A DNA stretch of 64,000 bases from Escarpia spicata (Eukaryota > Annelida > Polychaeta > Sabellida > Siboglinidae): NCBI GenBank assembly GCA_963995525.1, contig OZ023213.1, positions 50,592,987 through 50,656,986 of the forward strand, in the 5' to 3' direction. Under the pieces are notes generated by a model. The model was not told where the DNA came from. It was given only the letters and a program-made list of their open reading frames with translations, and did no database searches. Shown here piece by piece: positions 1-12,000 of this stretch. How positions within the stretch are numbered: position 1 is the first letter of the stretch; each line of letters starts with the position of its first letter. The translations under genes and the position numbers were made by a program.

Positions 1-3000
1 GACTATAGACGTGTAGTGTGTGACTATAGACGTGTAGTGTGTGACTATAGACGTGTAGTGTGTGACTATATACGTGTAGTGTGTGACTATATACGTGTAG
101 TGTGTGACTATATACGTGTAGCGTGTGACTATAAACGTGTAGTGTGTGACTATATACGTGTAGCGTGTGACTATACGTGTAGCGTGTGACTATATACGTG
201 TAGCGTGTGACTATAAACATGTAGTGTGTGACTATACGTGTAGCGTGTGACTATATACGTGTAGCGTGTGACTATAAACGTGTAGTGTGTGACTATATAC
301 GTGTAGCGTGTGACTATAGACATGTAGCGTGTGACTATATACATGTAGCGTGTGACTATATACGTGTAGCGTGTGACTATAGATGTGTAGTGTGTGACTA
401 TAGACATGTAGTGTGTGACTATAGACGTGTAGTGTGTGACTATAGACGTGTAGTGTGTGACTATAGACGTGTAGTGTGTGACTATATACGTGTAGTGTGT
501 GACTATATACGTGTAGCGTGTGACTATAAACGTGTAGTGTGTGACTATATACGTGTAGCGTGTGACTATACGTGTAGCGTGTGACTATATACGTGTAGCG
601 TGTGACTATATACGTGTAGTGTGTGACTATATACGTGTAGCGTGTGACTATACGTGTAGCGTGTGACTATACGTGTAGCGTGTGACTATATACGTGTAGC
701 GTGTGACTATATACGTGTAGCGTGTGACTATATACGTGTAGCGTGTGACTATATACGTGTAGCGTGTGACTATACGTGTAGCGTGTGACTATATACGTGT
801 AGCGTGTGACTATAAACGTGTAGCGTGTGACTATATACGTGTAGCGTGTGACTATATACGTGTAGCGTGTGACTATAAACGTGTAGCGTGTGACTATATA
901 CGTGTAGCGTGTGACTATATACGTGTAGCGTGTGACTATATACGTGTAGCGTGTGACTATACGTGTAGCGTGTGACTATATACGTGTAGCGTGTGACTAT
1001 AAACGTGTAGCGTGTGACTATATACGTGTAGCGTGTGACTATACGTGTAGCGTGTGACTATATACGTGTAGCGTGACTATAAACGTGTAGTGTGTGACTA
1101 TATACGTGTAGCGTGTGACTATACGTGTAGCGTGTGACTATATACGTGTAGCGTGTGACTATAAACGTGTAGTGTGTGACTATATACGTGTAGCGTGTGA
1201 CTATATACGTGTAGTGTGTGACTATATACGTGTAGCGTGTGACTATATACGTGTAGCGTGTGACTATACGTGTAGCGTGTGACTATATACGTGTAGCGTG
1301 TGACTATAAACGTGTAGTGTGTGACTATATACGTGTAGTGTGTGACTATATACGTGTAGCGTGTGACTATAAACGTGTAGCGTGTGACTATACGTGTAGC
1401 GTGTGACTATATACGTGTAGCGTGTGACTATAAACGTGTAGCGTGTGACTATATACGTGTAGCGTGTGACTATACGTGTAGCGTGTGACTATATACGTGT
1501 AGCGTGTGACTATAAACGTGTAGTGTGTGACTATATACGTGTAGCGTGTGACTATACGTGTAGCGTGTGACTATATACGTGTAGCGTGTGACTATAAACG
1601 TGTAGTGTGTGACTATATACGTGTAGCGTGTGAATATAAACGTGTAGCGTGTGACTATATACGTGTAGCGTGTGACTATATACGTGTAGCGTGTGACTAT
1701 ATACGTGTAGCGTGTGACTATACGTGTAGCGTGTGACTATATACGTGTAGCGTGTGACTATAGACGTGTAGCGTGTGACTATAGACGTGTAGCGTGTGAC
1801 TATATACGTGTAGCGTGTGACTATATACGTGTAGCGTGTGACTATATACGTGTAGCGTGTGACTATATACGTGTAGCGTGTGACTATATACGTGTAGCGT
1901 GTGACTATAAACGTGTAGCGTGTGACTATATACGTGTAGCGTGTGACTATATACGTGTAGCGTGTGACTATAGACGTGTAGCGTGTGACTATATACGTGT
2001 AGCGTGTGACTATATACGTGTAGCGTGTGACTATAGACGTGTAGCGTGTGACTATATACGTGTAGCGTGTGACTATATACGTGTAGCGTGTGACTATATA
2101 CGTGTAGCGTGTGACTATATACGTGTAGCGTGTGACTATATACGTGTAGCGTGTGACTATAGACGTGTAGTGTGTGACTATAGACGTGTAGTGTGTGACT
2201 ATAGACGTGTAGTGTGTGACTATATACGTGTAGTGTGTGACTATATACGTGTAGCGTGTGACTATATACGTGTAGCGTGTGACTATAAACGTGTAGTGTG
2301 TGACTATATACGTGTAGCGTGTGACTATACGTGTAGCGTGTGACTATATACGTGTAGCGTGTGACTATAAACATGTAGTGTGTGACTATACGTGTAGCGT
2401 GTAGCGTGTGACTATAGACATGTAGCGTGTGACTATATACATGTAGCGTGTGACTATATACGTGTAGCGTGTGACTATAGATGTGTAGTGTGTGACTATA
2501 GACATGTAGTGTGTGACTATAGACGTGTAGTGTGTGACTATAGACGTGTAGTGTGTGACTATAGACGTGTAGTGTGTGACTATATACGTGTAGTGTGTGA
2601 CTATATACGTGTAGTGTGTGACTATATACGTGTAGCGTGTGACTATAAACGTGTAGCGTGTGACTATATACGTGTAGCGTGTGACTATACGTGTAGCGTG
2701 TGACTATATACGTGTAGCGTGTGACTATATACGTGTAGTGTGTGACTATATACGTGTAGCGTGTGACTATAAACGTGTAGCGTGTGACTATATACGTGTA
2801 GCGTGTGACTATATACGTGTAGCATGTGACTATATACGTGTAGCGTGTGACTATACGTGTAGCGTGTGACTATATACGTGTAGCGTGTGACTATAAACGT
2901 GTAGCGTGTGACTATATACGTGTAGCGTGTGACTATACGTGTAGCGTGTGACTATATACGTGTAGCGTGACTATAAACGTGTAGTGTGTGACTATATACG

Positions 3001-5939
3001 TGTAGCGTGTGACTATACGTGTAGCGTGTGACTATATACGTGTAGCGTGTGACTATAAACGTGTAGTGTGTGACTATATACGTGTAGCGTGTGACTATAT
3101 ACGTGTAGTGTGTGACTATATACGTGTAGCGTGTGACTATATACGTGTAGCGTGTGACTATACGTGTAGCGTGTGACTATATACGTGTAGCGTGTGACTA
3201 TAAACGTGTAGTGTGTGACTATATACGTGTAGTGTGTGACTATATACGTGTAGCGTGTGACTATAAACGTGTAGCGTGTGACTATACGTGTAGCGTGTGA
3301 CTATATACGTGTAGCGTGTGACTATAAACGTGTAGTGTGTGACTATATACGTGTAGCGTGTGACTATATACGTGTAGTGTGTGACTATATACGTGTAGCG
3401 TGTGACTATATACGTGTAGCGTGTGACTATACGTGTAGCGTGTGACTATATACGTGTAGCGTGTGACTATAAACGTGTAGTGTGTGACTATATACGTGTA
3501 GTGTGTGACTATATACGTGTAGCGTGTGACTATAAACGTGTAGCGTGTGACTATACGTGTAGCGTGTGACTATATACGTGTAGCGTGTGACTATAAACGT
3601 GTAGCGTGTGACTATATACGTGTAGCGTGTGACTATACGTGTAGCGTGTGACTATATACGTGTAGCGTGTGACTATAAACGTGTAGTGTGTGACTATATA
3701 CGTGTAGCGTGTGACTATACGTGTAGCGTGTGACTATATACGTGTAGCGTGTGACTATAAACGTGTAGTGTGTGACTATATACGTGTAGCGTGTGAATAT
3801 AAACGTGTAGCGTGTGACTATATACGTGTAGCGTGTGACTATATACGTGTAGCGTGTGACTATATACGTGTAGCGTGTGACTATACGTGTAGCGTGTGAC
3901 TATATACGTGTAGCGTGTGACTATAGACGTGTAGCGTGTGACTATAGACGTGTAGCGTGTGACTATATACGTGTAGCGTGTGACTATATACGTGTAGCGT
4001 GTGACTATATACGTGTAGCGTGTGACTATATACGTGTAGCGTGTGACTATATACGTGTAGCGTGTGACTATAAACGTGTAGCGTGTGACTATATACGTGT
4101 AGCGTGTGACTATATACGTGTAGCGTGTGACTATAGACGTGTAGCGTGTGACTATATACGTGTAGCGTGTGACTATATACGTGTAGCGTGTGACTATAGA
4201 CGTGTAGCGTGTGACTATATACGTGTAGCGTGTGACTATATACGTGTAGCGTGTGACTATATACGTGTAGCGTGTGACTATATACGTGTAGCGTGTGACT
4301 ATATACGTGTAGCGTGTGACTATAGACGTGTAGTGTGTGACTATAGACGTGTAGTGTGTGACTATAGACGTGTAGTGTGTGACTATATACGTGTAGTGTG
4401 TGACTATATACGTGTAGCGTGTGACTATATACGTGTAGCGTGTGACTATAAACGTGTAGTGTGTGACTATATACGTGTAGCGTGTGACTATACGTGTAGC
4501 GTGTGACTATATACGTGTAGCGTGTGACTATAAACATGTAGTGTGTGACTATACGTGTAGCGTGTAGCGTGTGACTATAGACATGTAGCGTGTGACTATA
4601 TACATGTAGCGTGTGACTATATACGTGTAGCGTGTGACTATAGATGTGTAGTGTGTGACTATAGACATGTAGTGTGTGACTATAGACGTGTAGTGTGTGA
4701 CTATAGACGTGTAGTGTGTGACTATAGACGTGTAGTGTGTGACTATATACGTGTAGTGTGTGACTATATACGTGTAGTGTGTGACTATATACGTGTAGCG
4801 TGTGACTATAAACGTGTAGCGTGTGACTATATACGTGTAGCGTGTGACTATACGTGTAGCGTGTGACTATATACGTGTAGCGTGTGACTATATACGTGTA
4901 GTGTGTGACTATATACGTGTAGCGTGTGACTATAAACGTGTAGCGTGTGACTATATACGTGTAGCGTGTGACTATATACGTGTAGCATGTGACTATATAC
5001 GTGTAGCGTGTGACTATACGTGTAGCGTGTGACTATATACGTGTAGCGTGTGACTATAAACGTGTAGCGTGTGACTATATACGTGTAGCGTGTGACTATA
5101 CGTGTAGCGTGTGACTATATACGTGTAGCGTGACTATAAACGTGTAGTGTGTGACTATATACGTGTAGCGTGTGACTATACGTGTAGCGTGTGACTATAT
5201 ACGTGTAGCGTGTGACTATAAACGTGTAGTGTGTGACTATATACGTGTAGCGTGTGACTATATACGTGTAGTGTGTGACTATATACGTGTAGCGTGTGAC
5301 TATATACGTGTAGCGTGTGACTATACGTGTAGCGTGTGACTATATACGTGTAGCGTGTGACTATAAACGTGTAGTGTGTGACTATATACGTGTAGTGTGT
5401 GACTATATACGTGTAGCGTGTGACTATAAACGTGTAGCGTGTGACTATACGTGTAGCGTGTGACTATATACGTGTAGCGTGTGACTATAAACGTGTAGCG
5501 TGTGACTATATACGTGTAGCGTGTGACTATACGTGTAGCGTGTGACTATATACGTGTAGCGTGTGACTATAAACGTGTAGTGTGTGACTATATACGTGTA
5601 GCGTGTGACTATACGTGTAGCGTGTGACTATATACGTGTAGCGTGTGACTATAAACGTGTAGTGTGTGACTATATACGTGTAGCGTGTGACTATAAACGT
5701 GTAGCGTGTGACTATATACGTGTAGCGTGTGACTATATACGTGTAGCGTGTGACTATATACGTGTAGCGTGTGACTATACGTGTAGCGTGTGACTATAGA
5801 CGTGTAGTGTGTGACTATAGACATGTAATGTGTGATCAGTGACGTGTAGTGTGTGACTATAGACGTGTAGTGTGTGACTATAGACATGTAATGTGTGATC
5901 AGTGACGTGTAGTGTTTGACTATAGACGTGTAGTGTGTA
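1..5939. repeat. 21-bp satellite with 2163-bp higher-order repeat
   Basis: The consensus unit is about gtgtgactatatacgtgtagc (21 bp), with frequent 19-bp units lacking one 'ta' and variants tatag/tataa and agc/agt. A higher-order period of 2163 bp is visible: about 1104-3266 recurs at 3267-5430 and on to about 5497. A third partial copy with an offset of 1894 bp occupies about 5464-5793, and a fourth partial copy (about 212-590) matches 2365-2720 with small indels. Because 21 is a multiple of 3, long open frames appear on both strands, but they encode only VACDYIR-like heptads. The array starts 6 nt inside TRIM37 intron 9 and continues beyond the left edge. Confidence 0.97.
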
Positions 5940-5944
5940 CTCAC

Positions 5945-6077
5945 AGGATAGACCTTGAGCCGCCAGCCCAGGCCACTCACATGCAAGGTCTGACTATAGA
6001 CGGGGTCGGCGCGCTGTCGTAGCACACTGTAGTGGTTCATCACAAAGGTACTGCTGTCGTACTGCGGCACTATCTCA
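5945..6077 (-). CDS. TRIM37: TRIM37 exon 9 (start of MATH domain)
   Basis: Acceptor GTGTGTTTCAG|TGA and donor TATCCT|GTGAGTA enclose [20 protein letters not shown] then [20 protein letters not shown] and KVYP. Phase is 2/0. Three decoy copies of the exon's 5' edge lie upstream, and the 21-bp satellite begins 6 nt past the donor. The next coding exon is outside the window. Confidence 0.95.
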
Positions 6078-9000
6078 CTGAAACACACACCGACCAATCA
6101 CATGTTTACTGCTGTCGTACTGTGTCACTATCTCACTGAAACACACCGACCAATCACATGTTTACTGCTGTCGTGCTGCGTCACTATCTCACTGAAACAC
6201 ACCGACCAATCACATGTTTACTGCTGTCGTACTGCGGCACTATCTCACTATAACAAGATGCAACATGTTTCATAGAAAATCTACATGAATGACTACCTCA
6301 ATAATTACAGAAATTTTGTTATAATTCTACTGTCTTTACTTACTCATTCAAATTTGCCATGATAGCATGCTACATGTTTCATACAAAATCATTATTTCAA
6401 TAACAATTTGAGAACTTTCATTACAAATAAAGTTTTGATGTAGGACAAACTTTCTGGTAAAAACAAGTTTTCTTTTTGATATTATAACAAGACACAACAC
6501 ATTTCAAACACATTCCAGAGAAACCATCCCTCAGTATCATGAGAATGGAACTATTCCCTCAGTATCATGAGAATGGAACCATTCCCTCAGTATCATGAGA
6601 ATGGAACCATTCCCTCAGTATCATGAGAATGGAACCATTCCCTCAGTATCATGAGAATGGAACCATCCCTCAGTATCATGAGAATGGAACCATTCCCTCA
6701 GTATCCTGAGAATGGAACCATTCCCTCAGTATCATGAGAATGGCAATTATACCTTTTACATCTGATAAATTTACAGGATCCACAGATCAAGATCCTTGTT
6801 TAAATTTCCTATGACAAAATGCAATACATTTGTTTAAAAAAATCCAGACTGCAGAAAATATCACAGAAAGTGCCTCCATCTACCTTGACTGACATAAACT
6901 ACTTCTTGCATTACAAGAAACTGAGAATCATTTGTACCATGCTGTAAATGTTTCATCTAACTAACTGGGCACTAGTGACAAACAACATACCTGGTGAAGT
7001 TACTAGTGACAAACAATGTACCTGGTGAAGTTACTGGTGACAAACAACATACCTGGTGAAGTTACTGCTAACAAACAACATATCTGATGAAGTTACTCGT
7101 GACAAACAATGTACCTTGTGAAGTTACTAGGCACTGGCGCGGTGACAAAGGAGGCCATAGGCTTGCAATGGACCTGCTCAAACATGCGCAGGAGGTCGGC
7201 ACTCTTCGAGATGAGCTCCTGCTTGGAGCGTGTCTTCTTCTGGTGCTCCACTTCCTGGAGCACGGATTCCAGCAGCTCCGTCTCCTGGGTCAGCTGGTTC
7301 CGCTGACCTGACATTGGACATCAAGTTAACACTGATTACACTGATGTTGGACATCAAGTGGACACTGATTACACTGACAGTGGACACCAAATGGACACTG
7401 ATTACACTGACAATGGACACCAAATGGACACTGGTTACACTGACAGTGAACATAAAGTTGACGCTGGTTACACTGACAGTGAACATAAAGTGGACACTGG
7501 TTACACTGACAGTGAACATCAAGTTGACGCTGGTTACACTGAAAGTGAACATAATGTGGACACTGGTTACACTGAAAGTGAACATCAAGTGGACAGTGGT
7601 TACACTGACAGTGGACATCAAGTTGACACTGATTACACTGACAGTGAACATCAAGTTGACACTGGTTACACTGACAGTGAACATCAAGTGGACACTGGTT
7701 ACACTGACAGTGAACATCTAGTTGACACTGGTTACACTGACAGTGGACATCAAGTTGTCACTGGTTACACTGACAGTGAACATCAAGTGGACACTGGTTA
7801 CACTGACAGTGAACATCAAGTTGACACTGGTTACACTGACAGTGAACATCAAGTAGACACTGGTTACACTGACAGTGAACATCAAGTTGACACTGGTTAC
7901 ACTGACAGTGGACATCAAGTTGACACTGGTTACACTGACAGTGAACATCAAGTTGACACTGGTTACACTGACAGTGAACATCAAGTAGACACTGGTTACA
8001 CTGACAGTGAACATCAAGTAGACACTGGTTACACTGACAGTGAACATCAAGTTGACACTGGTTACACTGACAGTGAACATCAAGTTGACACTGGTTACAC
8101 TGACAGTGCCATCAAATATACACTGTACAACAGCCAATCAGTTCTATCAGAGAACCATATCATGTAACCTTCCACAATGAATCGAGTCTCATTTCACCTA
8201 CACATTTGAGATGCAGGGCAAAAGAAAGCCGAGGAGTTGATTTTTGGATTTTAACTACTGCCAAGAAATTATTATACAAAGTTAAACTGTCTATTTTGTA
8301 AACATATGTTACTGAGAACTACCTAAAAGTACTAGAATGTGTTTTTTAAAGTAGACTACCTTCAAGCAAACATATGAATATTGCTGCTATTAGAAAATTA
8401 TTTTTCAGAACTGCTTTTCTGTAAATATCAAAAGTTCCAAGACACCGTATCATTGGTGTTGTTGGAAAGCACCAAGGTACCAATAATTAGAAAACAATAC
8501 GCGGTGCAACTAGACTCAAACACAACATTATTTATTGGTGAATATCACCTTAAATTTAAAATAGAATGCTTTTTATATCTATAAATGTTACTGTCTTGCT
8601 TGTATGAGTGTGCACTCTAGGAAGGATTCTGGTTATTTAAGGCCAGACACCCCAGGTGAAATGGTGTGTTATGAAAAAAAAATACTGAAAATGGTTTTCT
8701 GCCAGATTATTATACCTTTGTATGCATTTATCAATAAAGTTCACTTCTATGACAATTATGTACTTCTAAGTGAGTTTTAGTCATGGATCAAGCACGTCGA
8801 TATCATGTAATGAAATCCATTATGCAATCTTTGACAGCCATTTTCTCAAAAAAAAATTTCTTCAAATTTCTGCATTTGGAAACAGGATATCTCTTGGAAT
8901 AATTATGCTATTTAAATCATGTTTCCAGTGTTGCATTCAGCATATTCTACTGTGTGCAATAATGAGACACTTTAAAAAAAATTGTGAATAGTTTGAAAGA

Positions 9001-12000
9001 TACAGCCATATTTGTTGCCAAAAAACAAGATTTTTTTCCCGTATTTTACCAAAAAATTATTTAAAAAATAAAAACACATTTAAAAAAATGCTCTTATCAT
9101 TGCACAATATAATCTATATAGAACATGGATTTGCAAGAATTATAACTGTATATGGATTCAATAAAAAATGGCAGTGTTTCCAAATTTGCCAACATTTGCT
9201 CAAAATGGCGGTAATTTTGTTTGTTACCATGGAAACTGGCTGAAAAAAGTTCAATATATATTTTACTCAGTAAGACCCATTTCATGCATTGGGCAGACAA
9301 AATTGAAGTTTGCACAAATAAAAAAATATTCCTATCTACCTGCCGTGTCTGGCCTTAAATACGGAATGCTAAGTCACTCACCCATTAGTATAAACAGTTT
9401 GCTTTTGAGTTGAGATTCAAGTCTGGCAATCATTTGCTCAACAGCATTCCGGATCTCTCGAACACGTTCATCCTTTGCCGTTTTCACACTGTCGACATTA
9501 CGTTCCTGGTGATGAAATACGTTATAATTAAACCACCATTTTCAACATTCACTAAATTTGTAATTATTCTGAAAAAGAAAGTACAGAGTGTGATGTGTTT
9601 GTGTGTATGCATGCGGTGCACCATTAGAGCACCACCCACAGTGGTGAGTGCACCATTAGAGCACCACCCACAACCAGCAGTGCATGCACCCTTTGAACAC
9701 CACCCACAACCAGCGATACATGCACCATTTGAGCACCACCCACAGCCAGCGGTGCATGCACCATTTGAGCACCACCCACAGCCTGCGGTGCATGCACTGT
9801 TGGAGCACAACCCACAATGCATGCGATGCCAGAGCACAACCCACAGCAAGCGGTGCATGCACTGTTGGACCTCCACCCACAACCAGCAGTGCATGCGACG
9901 CCAGAGCACCACCCACAGCCAGTGGTGCATGCACCGCCAAAGTACCACCCACAGCATGCATCATTAGAGCACTATGTACCACTTCCTGGACGAGACTGAT
10001 GAGTTCGACATGGCGCCGTTTCAACTGAATGATCTCCTCGTTGATGCGTGACACGTGGTTCTCATAGACGTCATTGAGTGGCTTGAAGGTGTGGCCGGAA
10101 TGCTGCAAGATGGACAGCGGTCAGTTAGTGGTCAGTGTGTGAATGATGCCAATGTTTACAGGAGGGAGGACACTGGGTGTTGGCCATCAGGTGGTTATCA
10201 CAGTGAGAACAAACAAATGGGTACGATGGACCAAAATAAAAAGTAACACGTAAGTTGTTATATAGCGCAGTATCCAGCCCTCAGGACTGCTCAAAGCACT
10301 GCACACTGTACTCCCTGGCAGTTCAATAGAACAACATCTCGACTTATCTGGGAAACATTCAGCCATGCTGCAATTAATGCACAAAGACAATTTGTACACA
10401 AATATAACCATAGTTTATAGCCAGGTACTCATTCATACAGCTGAGTGAACTGGAACAACGTAGAGAGAAGAAACTTGCCCTAGGTTCGACACGACACCAT
10501 AGGATTCGAACCTGGGTTCTCTCGATTGAGAGTCCGACACTCTACCACTGTGCCACTGTGCTCCACAATGTTTGTTAGTAGGCCCTACTCTAGACAGTCT
10601 GTCTAGGTTTAGACGTTACAACTGTCCAGTTTGTCTACGGTCAGTGTCGGTCACCATCAGGACTGGGCCAAAGTGACCTGAATAGTGAGGTGACTTTATT
10701 TGTGGGAATAATTACATACACTTTATTTTTATGGAAATTATTTTGTATTGTCCTAGGGTGACCATAACTGTGAGGTGGCTGTATTACGGAGGTGATTGTA
10801 GAGAGAGGTTCGACTACGTCACAATGAGGTAAGAAACAGTCAGAACCCTACGGCAACTATACAAGACCAATTACTGCCCAAATTTCCCTTCACACCATCC
10901 GCTAACACTGACCTTACTGTCCCAGAGGGCACAGAGGTGACAGATAATGTTGACACTGACCTTACCATACCGGTGACAGATAGTGTTGACACTGACCTTA
11001 CCACATTGGTGACAGATAATGTTGACACTGTCCTTACCATACTGGTGACAGATAATGTTAACACTGACCTTACCATACTGGTGACAAATAGTGTTGACAC
11101 TGACCTTACCACACTGGTGACAGATACTGTTGACACTGACCTTATCATACTGGTGACAGATAGTGTTGACGCTGACCTTACCACACTGGTGACAGATGGT
11201 GTTGACACTGACCTTGCCGCCCCAGAGGGCACACTGGTGACAGATACAGCTCCTGCAGGTCCAGCAGTAGACACTCAGTTTCTCCTGGTGCTGGCCACAC
11301 CTGTAAGCACACAGATGAATACAATTTTGTTTTTATTTCAAATACAAATATGGTCTGTTTTAACATGTTACTTACAAATATTCTTGATAATATATATATA
11401 TATATACTCTACTAACATTTCAAAGGTAAAGGTTCAATTAAATATGCTAAATCGGTCTTAAGAGTGGAGAGGGGTGGAGAGAAGGGTGGAGTGAAGGGTG
11501 GAGAGAAGGGTGGAGTGAAGGATGGAGAGAAGTGTGGAGAAGGTTGGAGAGAAGTGTGGAGTGAAGGGTGGAGAGAAGGGTAGAGTGAAGGAAAGAGTGA
11601 AGGTTGGAGAGAAGGATGGAGTGAAGGGTAGAGTGAAGGGTGGAGAGAAGGGTAGAGTGAAGGGTGGAGAAGGTGGAGTGAAGGGTGGAGAAACGTGGAG
11701 AGAAGGGTAGAGTGATAGGTGGATAGAATGGTGGAGAGAAGGGTGGAGAGAATGGTAGAGTGATGGGTGGAGAGAAGGGTGCTGAGAAGGGTGGATAGAA
11801 GGTTGGACAGAATAGTGGAGAGAAGGGTAGAGTGAAGGGTGGAGTGAAAGGTGGAGAGAAGGGTGGAGTGAAAAGGATGGAGTGAAAGGTGGAGAGAAGG
11901 GTGAAGGGTGGAGAGAAGGGTGGCGTGAAGGATGGAGTGAAGGGTGGAGAGAAGGGTGCAGTGAAGGGTAGAGAGCAGGGTCAAGAAAGGGCTAGAGAGA

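Noticed and set aside
1714..4537. Open frames of 209-218 codons on both strands in the satellite
   Set aside because: They are pure VACDYIR or YSHTLHV heptads produced by a 21-bp period; no start context, splice or family evidence.
7358..8167. 269-codon plus-strand frame ([11 protein letters not shown] repeats)
   Set aside because: It is the 33-bp intronic array of TRIM37 read on the wrong strand, with no independent coding evidence.
10500..10564. tRNA gene on the minus strand
   Set aside because: A and B boxes are good, but the acceptor stem does not pair and a SINE body and tail follow.
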